DNA of 64,000 bases from Prochlorococcus marinus str. AS9601 (lineage in GTDB: Bacteria > Cyanobacteriota > Cyanobacteriia > PCC-6307 > Cyanobiaceae). The notes beneath the pieces were generated by a model. It worked only from the letters and a program-made list of their open reading frames with translations, had not been told where the DNA came from and did no database searches. The stretch is taken from contig NC_008816.1 in assembly GCF_000015645.1 (NCBI RefSeq), positions 1,550,001 to 1,614,000 on the forward strand, in the 5' to 3' direction. This document shows positions 51,690-60,908 of the stretch, piece after piece; positions within the stretch are counted from its first letter, which is position 1; each line of letters begins with the position of its first letter. The translations under genes and the position numbers were made by a program.

Positions 51690-53444
51690 ATGCCAAATAT
51701 ACATAAACCTTTTCATCAAAAATATAGACCAAACAACTTAGACGAACTGGTTGGGCAAAAATTTATATCCATTACACTCAAACAGGCTCTACTAACAAAA
51801 AAAATTGCTCCTGCATATCTTTTTAATGGTCCAAGAGGCACTGGAAAAACATCAAGTGCAAGAATTTTTGCAAAATCTCTAAATTGCCAGGCATTCGACC
51901 AACCTACTATAACTCCTTGTTGTAAATGTGACTTATGTAGACAAATTACAGAAGGGAGCGCTCTAGATATTATCGAGATTGATGCAGCATCAAATACAGG
52001 AGTAGAAAATATAAGAGAAATTATAGAAAGAGCGAGATTTGCTCCTACTCAAGCGAGATGGAAAGTCTATGTAATTGATGAATGTCATATGCTTTCAACG
52101 GCAGCTTCAAACGCGTTACTAAAAACTATTGAAGAACCGCCCTCAAGAGTTGTATTTATACTTGCGACAACAAATCCTGAGAGAGTATTAAATACAATAA
52201 AAAGTAGATGCCAAAAGTTTGATTTTAGAAGAATAAGCCCTAGTGATATTTTTCAACATTTATCAGAAATCTCCGAAAAAGAATCCATTAAGTACGAAGT
52301 TCAGGCGTTAAAAATGATTGCAAAAAGGTCTAATGGAGGTATGAGAGATGCGCAAAGCCTCCTTGAACAATTGAATCTTTTACCAGAAGGGATAACAATT
52401 AACGGTATCCAAAACCTCCTAGGAGAAGTATCAGAAAGTGAATTAACAAATCTGATTAAATCATTGGTTGAGAATAATCCAGAGTCATTAATTGACACTT
52501 GCAACAAATTATATGATTCCGGAAACGAACCTCTTCAAATAATTATCGGATTGTTGAATATAACAAGAGATCTACTATTACACACTACTAATAACAAATA
52601 TTCAGATCTTTATTATACCTCTGATGAATTTCGAGATGAGTTAGATAAAATCTCAAAAACAATTAATAAATCTAAAATAGTAAATTGGCATAATAATCTG
52701 AGAAATATTGAATATCAAATCAAATCAAGTGATAATCCAAGGCTTTGGTTAGAAATACATTTAACTGGTCTTCTGGATAGTCAAGAGATAAATAGTTTGG
52801 AAAATAAAAAAGAAAGTAAAAATAATACGACTGAGGAGCATGAAAGTAGAAAAAACATTCCAATTAATAAAGAAAATATTTCACATGAGATTCCAAAACC
52901 AAGTATCCAAGAAGAGATAACACACAAGGAATTGATCGAAAAAAAAGAGGAAAAATTAGAAAAATTTGAAGTTCTTGAAAAAGAAAGTATTGAAAATATT
53001 TCTGAAAATAACCAAAATAATCCTCGATCAAATTTAAAAGATAAATGGGAATTAATTCTTTCTAAAGTAGAGTTACCATCAACAAGAATGTTACTTTCAC
53101 AACAAGCCGAACTTGAAAGTTTTGATTCGGAGAAAATCACAATTGCATTATCTCCAAACTGGGAAAATATGATAAAAAGCAGAAAAGTTATAATTGAAGA
53201 TACTGTAAAAAAGATATTTGGAGATGGAATAATACTTAATTTTTCAACCAAACAATTAAATAAAAGTAACCCTACAAACACTCCAGAAATAACCCAAAAT
53301 GAAGTAAATAATTTCCGACCAATAAAAAAAATAGAACCAAAAACTAATTCGACAACAAAAATTTCCAACGAGGAAACTTATGATGATAGTTCAAAAAATT
53401 TAGCAAATTTTTTTAATGGAGAAATTATAGACCTTGATGAATAG
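51690..53444 (+). CDS. dnaX: DNA polymerase III tau/gamma subunit
   Basis: DnaX is the clamp-loader ATPase. The 584-residue protein has 'KYRPNNLDELVGQ', Walker A 'GPRGTGKTSSA' at 47-57, zinc ligands Cys77/78/80/83, 'VIDECHMLS', the arginine-finger region 'TIKSRCQKFDFRR', and a collar domain ending near residue 363. A charged, Lys/Glu/Asn-rich linker (about 368-445) leads to a C-terminal domain and the end 'FFNGEIIDLDE'. There is no intein. An A8 run at codons 417-419 could let polymerase slippage make a shorter, gamma-like form. The stop is 1 bp from the convergent glycosyltransferase stop. Confidence 0.96.
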   Translation: MPNIHKPFHQKYRPNNLDELVGQKFISITLKQALLTKKIAPAYLFNGPRGTGKTSSARIFAKSLNCQAFDQPTITPCCKCDLCRQITEGSALDIIEIDAASNTGVENIREIIERARFAPTQARWKVYVIDECHMLSTAASNALLKTIEEPPSRVVFILATTNPERVLNTIKSRCQKFDFRRISPSDIFQHLSEISEKESIKYEVQALKMIAKRSNGGMRDAQSLLEQLNLLPEGITINGIQNLLGEVSESELTNLIKSLVENNPESLIDTCNKLYDSGNEPLQIIIGLLNITRDLLLHTTNNKYSDLYYTSDEFRDELDKISKTINKSKIVNWHNNLRNIEYQIKSSDNPRLWLEIHLTGLLDSQEINSLENKKESKNNTTEEHESRKNIPINKENISHEIPKPSIQEEITHKELIEKKEEKLEKFEVLEKESIENISENNQNNPRSNLKDKWELILSKVELPSTRMLLSQQAELESFDSEKITIALSPNWENMIKSRKVIIEDTVKKIFGDGIILNFSTKQLNKSNPTNTPEITQNEVNNFRPIKKIEPKTNSTTKISNEETYDDSSKNLANFFNGEIIDLDE

Positions 53445-53445
53445 A

Positions 53446-54747
53446 TTAAACTCCAGTATGAAGAGTCTTTCGCCAGAGTATCTTTTTAGGAAAAATAGAC
53501 ATCTTTATAGTTACCCAAGGGATTACTAAAAACCAATGTGATAAATAAAAAACCGATACAAATACCATCAAAAAATTGCTTTTTTGCAATACAGGTACTT
53601 CACTTTTACAAGAAGAACCGTACCAAAAAGCAATTCCAGATAACATAAAAGCTGTAAATGAAATAGGCCAGTAAATTGGTGAATCTAAAAAAGCAATACT
53701 GAAAACTAAATCAAAAATAGAAATGGTTGGTAATGCATATTGCAAGATGAAAAAGTAAGTTAAATCAAATTTCTGCAAATAATCAATTTTATTAGTAAAT
53801 AATTGATCTCCATAATCGAAGAATCTTTGCAACCCCCCCTCTGCCCATCTTTGCCTTTGGGCTAATAAAGCATTTAAATTCTCAACTGCCTCCTCCATGA
53901 CTGGAGGATCCCATAAGATTCCAATTCTAGATTTTGATAATAATAATCTTAAACTCAAATCAAGATCATCTGTAACTGTATCTTCATTAAAAGAACCACA
54001 TGCTAATAATGTTTCTTTCTTAATTAATTGACCATTTCCCCTTAATTCGGAAACTCCAGCAACTGATAATCTTCCATATTGAAAGATTGCATCCATAGCC
54101 ATCTCCATTGACTGACAGGAAGTTAAAAAATTCTTACTTACATTTGTTACTGATTTTCTTAGTTGAACTGCAGACCAATCACCCTCTTCTACAAAACTAA
54201 ATAACCTTATCAAAGAATCTTTTTTTAATTCAGCATCAGCATCCAAAACTAGTAACCATTCACCATGGGTAAATTTCAAGGCATAATTCAAAGCTCCTGA
54301 CTTTCCTCCTCCTGCATTTGGAGAACGACTTATGACTTTTAGCTTTTCATATTGTCTTGATAATCGATCTAAAATTAAAGGCGTCTTATCAGAACTACCA
54401 TCATCGATTATATGAATATTTAATTTATTTGTTGGATAATCTAAACTAAATAATCTTTCAACTAATCTTGATATGACATTCTCTTCATCTCTAGCTGCGA
54501 CTAAAATATCAAGCACAGGTAACTCTTTATTGCTAATTCTTCTGCTTAAAGTATTTAAAACGTTGTTCCTTTTGAAATTTCTCGAAATAACTATTAAACC
54601 GTAAAAAACAATCACAAAAGAAAGAGTCAACATTATATAAAAGAAATTTTCGATATTGTTAGCGTGAGGAATAAAAGCTACTAAAAAACAAGCACTAAGA
54701 AATATAAACGACTTCAATCTTCGATTTTTATAAAAACCCTTACTCAT
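53446..54747 (-). CDS. Membrane GT2 glycosyltransferase, possibly monoglucosyldiacylglycerol synthase
   Basis: The 433-residue protein has two N-terminal helices (about 12-55), a GT-A domain with 'LDILVAARDEENVISRLVERL', 'HIIDDGSSDKTP', 'GGGKSGALNYAL', 'LLVLDADAEL', 'DTVTDDLDLSLRL' and 'QRQRWAEGGLQRF' (QxxRW), and two or three C-terminal helices. DxD and QxxRW mark processive or lipid-linked GT2 enzymes. The GGGKSGALN loop and RWAEGGLQR end recall cyanobacterial MgdA, which makes the precursor of galactolipids; a polysaccharide synthase is the alternative. The SpoIID gene lies 12 bp upstream on the same strand. Confidence 0.88.
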   Translation of the reverse strand: MSKGFYKNRRLKSFIFLSACFLVAFIPHANNIENFFYIMLTLSFVIVFYGLIVISRNFKRNNVLNTLSRRISNKELPVLDILVAARDEENVISRLVERLFSLDYPTNKLNIHIIDDGSSDKTPLILDRLSRQYEKLKVISRSPNAGGGKSGALNYALKFTHGEWLLVLDADAELKKDSLIRLFSFVEEGDWSAVQLRKSVTNVSKNFLTSCQSMEMAMDAIFQYGRLSVAGVSELRGNGQLIKKETLLACGSFNEDTVTDDLDLSLRLLLSKSRIGILWDPPVMEEAVENLNALLAQRQRWAEGGLQRFFDYGDQLFTNKIDYLQKFDLTYFFILQYALPTISIFDLVFSIAFLDSPIYWPISFTAFMLSGIAFWYGSSCKSEVPVLQKSNFLMVFVSVFYLSHWFLVIPWVTIKMSIFPKKILWRKTLHTGV

Positions 54748-54759
54748 AAAAGTAAATTG

Positions 54760-56313
54760 TTAATTACTTAACTTCCATTGAGACAATATCTCAAATTTTT
54801 TTAGTTTTGCATTTCGATAGTAATGATTCAATATTTGTTCATAAGAGAATCCTAATTTAGCCATTTCAATTGCTCCTGACTGAGATAAACCTACACCATG
54901 ACCGAAGCCTCCTCCTCTCAAAAGCCATAAATCATCATTTAATTTATTAATAGTAAACAAATTACTAGGTATAAAATTTAATACCCGTCGAATATCATCT
55001 TTAACAAGAACAATAGATTTATTACCCTTGTCAGTTTGTATTTCCAATTTTGTCACTCTGCCACTAGAACCACGTTCAATAGAATTTAAATCCAAAACAT
55101 CTTCATTAATATTTATAAGTTTGTTTTTAATTAACTTTTCTTTAATTTCAAGACTAGAAATTTTCTTATTCCATCGAAAAAGAGAATGATTACTCCCATA
55201 AAACTGTTCCTTATCAAAATCTAAAAAATTATTTAAATAAAATTCATTTGTAATTGGTAGTTTAAAAATGTTATTTAATGATTTAGAGCCATCAATGATT
55301 GAATTGAAATAAGAATAATCTTGAATTTGCCAAGACTCGCCTGCAGTAGCAGATACTCCACCATTAGAACCATGATAAAAAGCATTTATTGGTTGATTTT
55401 CATGAGTGAGAATTAAATTTGAAGTTTCGTCTATGGCTTTTTGTACGTTTTTATATGAAATTTCAGAAGGCTTATAAACTTGACATTGAGTGCTTATACA
55501 TAAATGATATTTATCCATATTAAATCTATCAGAATTAAATATGCCCCAAGTTCTTGCAATAACTGCTTGAGCCTTGAGTGCTTCTAAAGGAGAATTCGGT
55601 CCAATTTCATATGGCAAAACACCTGCCAAATAGTCATCAAATTCAATTTTTTGAACTAAGGTCCAAGTTCCATATAAATCCTTTATTAAATAAAAATTTT
55701 TGCCAAAATTAACACCATTTATTTTTATTTTCTCTTCAGAATAAATACATATGGGACCTTCAAGTTTTATACCACTGTAGTCATTTCTAAGAACAGGAGT
55801 AATTTGAAAATTTTTTATTTTTCTATAAATCTTATTTTTTAATTCAAACTCTGGCAGATCCTCTTGAAATGGAATCCATACTTCCCAATTTTTAGGGTAG
55901 GCAACAGTCGTATCAAATCCCTTATCTCTTAGTTTCTCTGATTGTTTTTTTGCCGATTCATAGCTAGCAAAAGGACCAAAAACAATTCTTTCAATTGTTT
56001 TTGGATTTTTAACAGGAATATCCGCCCAGGTAATATTTATCTGTTTTGATTTATGCTTAATACCGTTGGACGATATCAAGTTTACAAAACCTTTATTAGT
56101 TGTAAAGTTTATATTCTTTTTCTCCGAAAAACTATCATTCTCCCCACCTAAATATTGCTTTAAACCAATTAAAAATTTTCCTTTTTTAATTTCATTATGG
56201 AGTTCAACCTTTAGCAATTCTTCTCCTTTTGCATTTGAAATAAATTTAGTGTTTATTACTAAAAGAGAAATACAACCTAAAAATAAGTTTAAAAAGGCAA
56301 ATTTAAGTTTCAT
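54760..56313 (-). CDS. SpoIID/LytB-domain protein with a SPOR-like domain
   Basis: The 517-residue protein has a signal sequence (residues about 5-28), a SPOR-like segment at about 107-148 ('IERIVFGPFASYESAKKQSE', 'KGFDTTVAYPKNW'), and a SpoIID domain from about 225 to 505. The SpoIID part holds 'AGVLPYEIG' with the acidic residue of the active region, 'PLEALKAQAVIARTW', 'YHGSNGGVSATAGESW', and 'GGGFGHGVGLSQSGAIEMA'. SpoIID enzymes cut denuded or ordinary peptidoglycan glycans as lytic transglycosylases, and SPOR domains bind such glycans. In a non-sporulating cell a role in wall remodelling or division is likely. The next gene, GT2, follows after 12 bp. Confidence 0.92.
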   Translation of the reverse strand: MKLKFAFLNLFLGCISLLVINTKFISNAKGEELLKVELHNEIKKGKFLIGLKQYLGGENDSFSEKKNINFTTNKGFVNLISSNGIKHKSKQINITWADIPVKNPKTIERIVFGPFASYESAKKQSEKLRDKGFDTTVAYPKNWEVWIPFQEDLPEFELKNKIYRKIKNFQITPVLRNDYSGIKLEGPICIYSEEKIKINGVNFGKNFYLIKDLYGTWTLVQKIEFDDYLAGVLPYEIGPNSPLEALKAQAVIARTWGIFNSDRFNMDKYHLCISTQCQVYKPSEISYKNVQKAIDETSNLILTHENQPINAFYHGSNGGVSATAGESWQIQDYSYFNSIIDGSKSLNNIFKLPITNEFYLNNFLDFDKEQFYGSNHSLFRWNKKISSLEIKEKLIKNKLININEDVLDLNSIERGSSGRVTKLEIQTDKGNKSIVLVKDDIRRVLNFIPSNLFTINKLNDDLWLLRGGGFGHGVGLSQSGAIEMAKLGFSYEQILNHYYRNAKLKKFEILSQWKLSN

Positions 56314-56404
56314 AAATTAGAACTTTCCTTATCAATTAAAAACTTTAATTTGCACCAATGCGTATAAAGGTTTAGATTATCCTAATTAAACACATTTGAC
56401 TTAA

Positions 56405-56602
56405 ATGTCTAAACTAAAAACTCGTAAATCAGCTGCCAAAAGATTTAAAGCTACTGCGACGGGTAAATTCATGAGAAGAAGAGCTTTCCATAATCATTTA
56501 CTTGATCATAAAAGCTCAAAATTAAAAAGACATCTATCAACAAAAGCCGTAGTTGATGAAAGAGATGCTGATAATGTAAGATTAATGATTCCATACGCAT
56601 AA
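56405..56602 (+). CDS. rpmI: 50S ribosomal protein L35
   Basis: The 65-residue, Lys/Arg-rich protein begins '[20 protein letters not shown]' and carries '[20 protein letters not shown]', the signature of L35. It binds 23S rRNA. rplT follows after 28 bp, the universal pairing. In several bacteria L20 represses this operon at the leader RNA; the 91 bp before the gene shows no structure I can assign. Confidence 0.98.
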
Positions 56603-56630
56603 ATCTTTAACCAATTTTTATTAGATATTC

Positions 56631-56978
56631 ATGGCACGGGTAAAAAGAGGCAACATAGCCAGAAAAAGAAGAAACAAAATCTTAAATCTTGCAAAAGGTT
56701 TTAGAGGCGGCAACAAAAATCTTTTCAGAACCGCAAACCAAAGAGTGATGAAAGCTCTTTGTAATGCTTATAGGGATAGAAGAAGAAGAAAAAGAGATTT
56801 TAGAAGACTTTGGATTTCTAGAATTAACGCATCTGCGAGGATAAATGGAACAAATTATAGCAAGTTAATAAATGGGATGAAAAATGCAGATATTATCATT
56901 AACAGAAAAATGCTTGCTCAATTAGCCATAACCGATCCTAAGTGTTTTGAAAAAATTGTTTCTTCCGTAAGTCAGTAG
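56631..56978 (+). CDS. rplT: 50S ribosomal protein L20
   Basis: The 115-residue protein starts '[20 protein letters not shown]' and has '[19 protein letters not shown]', the long basic helix that threads into 23S rRNA, then the globular C domain '[18 protein letters not shown]'. It is needed for early assembly of the large subunit. ycf37 begins 35 bp later on the same strand. Confidence 0.99.
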   Translation: MARVKRGNIARKRRNKILNLAKGFRGGNKNLFRTANQRVMKALCNAYRDRRRRKRDFRRLWISRINASARINGTNYSKLINGMKNADIIINRKMLAQLAITDPKCFEKIVSSVSQ

Positions 56979-57013
56979 AAAAAAGAATATAATTAAGAAA
57001 ATAATTATAAATA

Positions 57014-57571
57014 ATGGAAATATCTTCCTTTCAATCTTATTTAATAATTCTTTTTGTTGTATTAATAATAATTTCTATCTTTGTATTCAGACAATTTCTA
57101 AAAACCAGGAGTGAAGAATTAAATTTAGTCAAATTCGAGCAGAAAGGTTTAGATTCTCTCACTCAAGCTACAGAATTATATGAATTTGGGTCTATTCAAA
57201 TAAAAAAAAGATTATATCCTGAAGCTACTAAAACTTTTTTAAAAGCAATTGAAAATTATGAAAATGAACCTGATGAAGCCAAAGCGATAATAAATAATGC
57301 TTTAGGATTTTCTTATGCTGCTCAAAATGAATTTAAGAAAGCAATTAAACACTATAAATCTGCAATAAAATCACTTCCAGAATATCCTATAGCCCTAAAT
57401 AACCTCGCATCAGCACAACAGCGTTTACTTGAGTACGACTTGGCATATGAAACTTATCAAAAAGTTTTGGTGATAGATCCAAAAAACAAAACAGCAATAA
57501 AAAAAAGTAAGGAATTAGAAAAAAGAAACAATTATGAACCTTATAAAGGTATTAAGGATAAGGGATTCTAA
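57014..57571 (+). CDS. ycf37: Ycf37-like TPR protein (photosystem I assembly)
   Basis: The 185-residue protein has one N-terminal transmembrane helix (about 8-26), a linker, and three TPR units over residues 50-165 ('[20 protein letters not shown]', '[20 protein letters not shown]', '[19 protein letters not shown]'). The layout and the '[10 protein letters not shown]' and 'ALNNLA' blocks match Ycf37, a thylakoid protein that helps photosystem I accumulate and is related to plant Pyg7. The assignment is from memory of the family. It begins 35 bp after rplT and ends 2 bp before thiG, so ribosomal, photosystem and thiamin genes share a run. Confidence 0.82.
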   Translation: MEISSFQSYLIILFVVLIIISIFVFRQFLKTRSEELNLVKFEQKGLDSLTQATELYEFGSIQIKKRLYPEATKTFLKAIENYENEPDEAKAIINNALGFSYAAQNEFKKAIKHYKSAIKSLPEYPIALNNLASAQQRLLEYDLAYETYQKVLVIDPKNKTAIKKSKELEKRNNYEPYKGIKDKGF

Positions 57572-57573
57572 AT

Positions 57574-58368
57574 ATGGAAAATTATTCTTCTTTACTAATT
57601 GGTGGAAAACAATTTTCCAGTAGATTAATGGTTGGTACTGGCAAATACAAATCTACTCAAGATATGGTGGCAAGTTTGTCAAATTCTGAAACGGAAATTA
57701 TAACCGTCGCTGTTAGAAGAATTAAAAATGATCAGACCGGAGAAAATTTACTCGAAAAGATCAACTGGGAAAAATACTGGATGCTTCCTAATACAGCTGG
57801 TTGTGTTAATTCCGATGAGGCAGTCAGAATAGCAATTTTAGGTAGAGAACTTGCAAAATTATCTGGTCAAGAAGAAAATAATTTTGTGAAGTTAGAAGTT
57901 ATTCCTGACAAAAAGTATTTGCTACCAGATCCAATAGAAACTCTTAAAGCAGCCGAAATTTTAATTAAAAAAGGTTTCGCTGTACTACCTTATATCAATG
58001 CAGATCCCATTCTTGCAAAAAGACTAGAAGAAATAGGTTGTGCAACTGTAATGCCATTGGGCTCTCCCATAGGCTCCGGGCAAGGTTTGTTAAATTTATC
58101 AAATATAAGGATTATTATTGAGAATTCAAAAGTGCCAGTAATAATTGACGCAGGAATTGGGGTACCTAGTGAAGCTTCTCAAGCTATGGAAATTGGAGCT
58201 GATGGTGTTTTAATCAATAGTGCAATAGCACAAGCTGCAAATCCTCCTCTAATGGCTCAAGCGATAAATTATAGTGTGAAAGCTGGCAGGCAAGCTTTTC
58301 TGGCAGGAAGAATTAAAAAACAAGACTTTGCAGTAGCAAGTTCGCCGGAAAAAAATATATCTATCTAA
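57574..58368 (+). CDS. thiG: Thiazole synthase ThiG
   Basis: ThiG builds the thiazole ring of thiamin from deoxyxylulose phosphate, dehydroglycine and the ThiS thiocarboxylate. The 264-residue TIM barrel has '[12 protein letters not shown]', '[16 protein letters not shown]', the Lys in 'FVKLEVIPD' that forms the imine, '[18 protein letters not shown]' and '[20 protein letters not shown]'. It follows ycf37 by 2 bp. It has no TPP riboswitch of its own, unlike thiC at 5 kb. Confidence 0.98.
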   Translation: MENYSSLLIGGKQFSSRLMVGTGKYKSTQDMVASLSNSETEIITVAVRRIKNDQTGENLLEKINWEKYWMLPNTAGCVNSDEAVRIAILGRELAKLSGQEENNFVKLEVIPDKKYLLPDPIETLKAAEILIKKGFAVLPYINADPILAKRLEEIGCATVMPLGSPIGSGQGLLNLSNIRIIIENSKVPVIIDAGIGVPSEASQAMEIGADGVLINSAIAQAANPPLMAQAINYSVKAGRQAFLAGRIKKQDFAVASSPEKNISI

Positions 58369-58539
58369 TTCTCTAAATTGAGAAAAGTTTCAAAAGAAAG
58401 TAAAAATTTATTATTTGCTTTTATTTATCCTATTTAAGAAAGAAGATTTGAAACTATTTACAATGTTTTTTCGCAAAGTGGAAGCACGCTGTAGTAATTT
58501 AATAAATATATTATGAATCTTTTAATTCTGGAGTTCTGA

Positions 58540-59733
58540 GTGAAAGTTATTGTTCTAGGTGGAGATGGTTTTTGCGGTTGGCCTTGTGCGGTGAATTTAG
58601 CAGAGCAAAATCATGATGTAATTATTGTCGACAATTTAAGTCGTAGAAAAATTGATATTGATCTAGAGGTAGAATCTTTAACTCCAATTTCTTCCATAAC
58701 AGAACGACTTTCTGCATGGGAAGAGACTGGAGGCAAGCCTATGAGATTTCTTAACATGGATATCTCTAAGCAATATCAAAAATTACTCAATTTGCTCATT
58801 GATGAAAAACCAGATTCCGTGATCCATTTTGCAGAACAAAGAGCAGCACCATACTCGATGAAATCGAGTTTTACCAAAAGATATACAGTAGATAATAATG
58901 TTAATGGCACCCACAACTTGCTTGCTGCGATAGTAGAGAGTAATTTAGATATTCATGTTGTTCATTTAGGAACAATGGGAGTCTACGGATATGGATCACA
59001 TAGAGGTGCAACAATTCCAGAAGGTTATCTAAAAGTTGAAGTTCCACAACCTGATGGAAGCCGCTTTGAAGAAGAAATATTACACCCTGCAAGCCCAGGT
59101 AGTGTCTACCACATGACTAAAACTTTAGATCAATTATTATTTCTTTACTACAACAAAAATGATCTTGTAAGGATCACTGATCTACACCAAGGCATTGTTT
59201 GGGGAACAAATACAGAAGCAACTTTAAAAGATCCTAGATTGACAAACAGATTTGACTATGACGGAGATTATGGAACTGTTTTAAACAGATTTCTAATGCA
59301 AGCTGCAATTGGATATCCATTAAGTGTTCATGGGACAGGAGGGCAAACAAGAGCATTTATACATATAAAAGACTCTGTCAAATGCGTACAACTTGCTCTT
59401 GAAAATCCTCCAAAATCTGGAGAAAGAGTCAAAATCTTTAATCAAATGACTGAGAGTCATCAAGTTGGAGAACTAGCTAAAAAAGTTGCTTCTCTAACTG
59501 GAGCTGAAATCAATTATTTACCAAATCCAAGGAATGAAGCAGTAGAAAATGATCTAATTGTTGATAATAAATGCTTTATAGAATTAGGTTTAAACCCAAC
59601 TACTCTTGATAATGGCTTATTAGAAGAAGTTGTTGAAGTTGCTAAAAAATACTCCAATAGATGTGATCTTAATCGCATACCTTGTGTTTCATCCTGGACA
59701 AAAAAACAAGCTGAGGCTATTAAGACTAATTAA
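58540..59733 (+). CDS. sqdB: UDP-sulfoquinovose synthase
   Basis: SqdB makes UDP-sulfoquinovose from UDP-glucose and sulfite, the head-group donor of sulfolipid. The 397-residue protein starts with GTG, has the Rossmann loop 'VLGGDGFCGWPCAVNLA', catalytic Thr in 'HLGTMGVYGYG', the Tyr-x-x-x-Lys pair in 'SVYHMTKTLDQ', and 'HQGIVWGT'. It is an extended short-chain dehydrogenase and binds NAD. It is 27 bp before sqdX. The 171 bp upstream gap holds no element I can name. Confidence 0.98.
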   Translation: MKVIVLGGDGFCGWPCAVNLAEQNHDVIIVDNLSRRKIDIDLEVESLTPISSITERLSAWEETGGKPMRFLNMDISKQYQKLLNLLIDEKPDSVIHFAEQRAAPYSMKSSFTKRYTVDNNVNGTHNLLAAIVESNLDIHVVHLGTMGVYGYGSHRGATIPEGYLKVEVPQPDGSRFEEEILHPASPGSVYHMTKTLDQLLFLYYNKNDLVRITDLHQGIVWGTNTEATLKDPRLTNRFDYDGDYGTVLNRFLMQAAIGYPLSVHGTGGQTRAFIHIKDSVKCVQLALENPPKSGERVKIFNQMTESHQVGELAKKVASLTGAEINYLPNPRNEAVENDLIVDNKCFIELGLNPTTLDNGLLEEVVEVAKKYSNRCDLNRIPCVSSWTKKQAEAIKTN

Positions 59734-59759
59734 AATTTTGAAATAGTTATCTTAAGAAA

Positions 59760-60893
59760 GTGAAAATTGCATTGTTTACTGAAACTTTTTTACCTAAAGT
59801 TGACGGCATAGTCACAAGACTGACTAAAACAATTGAATTTTTAATAAAAAATGGTGATGAAGTTATAATTTTTTGTCCAGAGGGGTGTCCAGAATCATAT
59901 ATGGGAGCAACTGTAGTGGGAGTTGCTGCAATGCCATTACCCTTATATCCAGAGTTGAAGCTTGGCTTACCAGGCCCTGCAGTCTCAGATAAGTTAGAAA
60001 AATTTAACCCAGATTTAATACATGTTGTTAATCCAGCTGTACTTGGCTTAGGTGGCATATGGTTGGCGAAAACTAATAATATTCCTTTAATTGCTAGCTA
60101 CCATACTCATCTTCCGAAATATCTGGAACATTACGGTATGGGTATGCTAGAGCCACTTTTGTGGGAATTACTTAAAGCAGCTCATAATCAAGCATTGTTA
60201 AATTTGTGTACTTCCACCGCTATGGTCAATGAATTAAAAGATAAAGGTATTCAAAGGACTGCTCTTTGGCAAAGAGGAGTAGATACTTACAGTTTCAGAC
60301 CAGATTTAAGAAATGAGAAAATGAGAGATAAATTATTTGGAAAATATAAAGATGCTAATTATTTATTGATTTATGTAGGAAGATTATCCGCAGAAAAACA
60401 AATTGAGAGAATTAAACCAGTCTTAGAAAGTATCCCTAATGCTTGTCTAGCACTTGTAGGCGACGGACCGTATAGAAACCAACTTGAAAAAATCTTCGAA
60501 AATACCAAGACTAATTTCATAGGATATTTATCTGGTAATGAACTTGCTAGCGCCTATGCCTCTGGAGATATATTTTTATTTCCCTCTAGTACAGAAACAC
60601 TTGGTTTAGTTTTACTCGAAGCAATGGCCGCAGGATGTCCAGTTATCGGAGCCAACAAGGGGGGAATTCCAGATATAATTAGCGATGGGATAAATGGTTG
60701 TTTATATGATCCAGATGAAAAAGATAATGGGGTACAAAGTTTGATTGAAGCAACAAAAAAAATTCTAGAGAATGAAGATAAAAGAGAAATTATGAGAAAA
60801 GAGGCGCGAAACGAAGCAGAAAAATGGGATTGGAATCAAGCAACGTTACAACTGCAAAATTATTATTCAGAAACGCTCAAAGAAATAGATTAA
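59760..60893 (+). CDS. sqdX: Sulfoquinovosyltransferase SqdX
   Basis: SqdX moves sulfoquinovose from UDP onto diacylglycerol to finish the sulfolipid SQDG. The 377-residue GT4 enzyme begins with GTG and has the GT-B landmarks 'ETFLPKVDGIVTRLTKTIEF', 'SYHTHLPKYLEHYG', 'YVGRLSAEKQIERI' and 'SSTETLGLVLLEAMAAGCPV' with the E-x7-E motif. Pairing with sqdB makes the identification firm. SQDG replaces phospholipid in thylakoid and plasma membranes and lowers the phosphorus need of open-ocean cells. Confidence 0.97.
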   Translation: MKIALFTETFLPKVDGIVTRLTKTIEFLIKNGDEVIIFCPEGCPESYMGATVVGVAAMPLPLYPELKLGLPGPAVSDKLEKFNPDLIHVVNPAVLGLGGIWLAKTNNIPLIASYHTHLPKYLEHYGMGMLEPLLWELLKAAHNQALLNLCTSTAMVNELKDKGIQRTALWQRGVDTYSFRPDLRNEKMRDKLFGKYKDANYLLIYVGRLSAEKQIERIKPVLESIPNACLALVGDGPYRNQLEKIFENTKTNFIGYLSGNELASAYASGDIFLFPSSTETLGLVLLEAMAAGCPVIGANKGGIPDIISDGINGCLYDPDEKDNGVQSLIEATKKILENEDKREIMRKEARNEAEKWDWNQATLQLQNYYSETLKEID

Positions 60894-60908
60894 ATTTGAT
60901 CTAATTTA

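Noticed and set aside
52781-53368. A 195-codon frame antisense to dnaX, rich in Phe, Leu, Ser and Ile.
   Set aside because: It is a mirror of the Lys/Glu/Asn-rich linker and C-terminal region of DnaX (AAA and GAA codons read as TTT and TTC). It has no leader, and the plus-strand frame is clearly dnaX.
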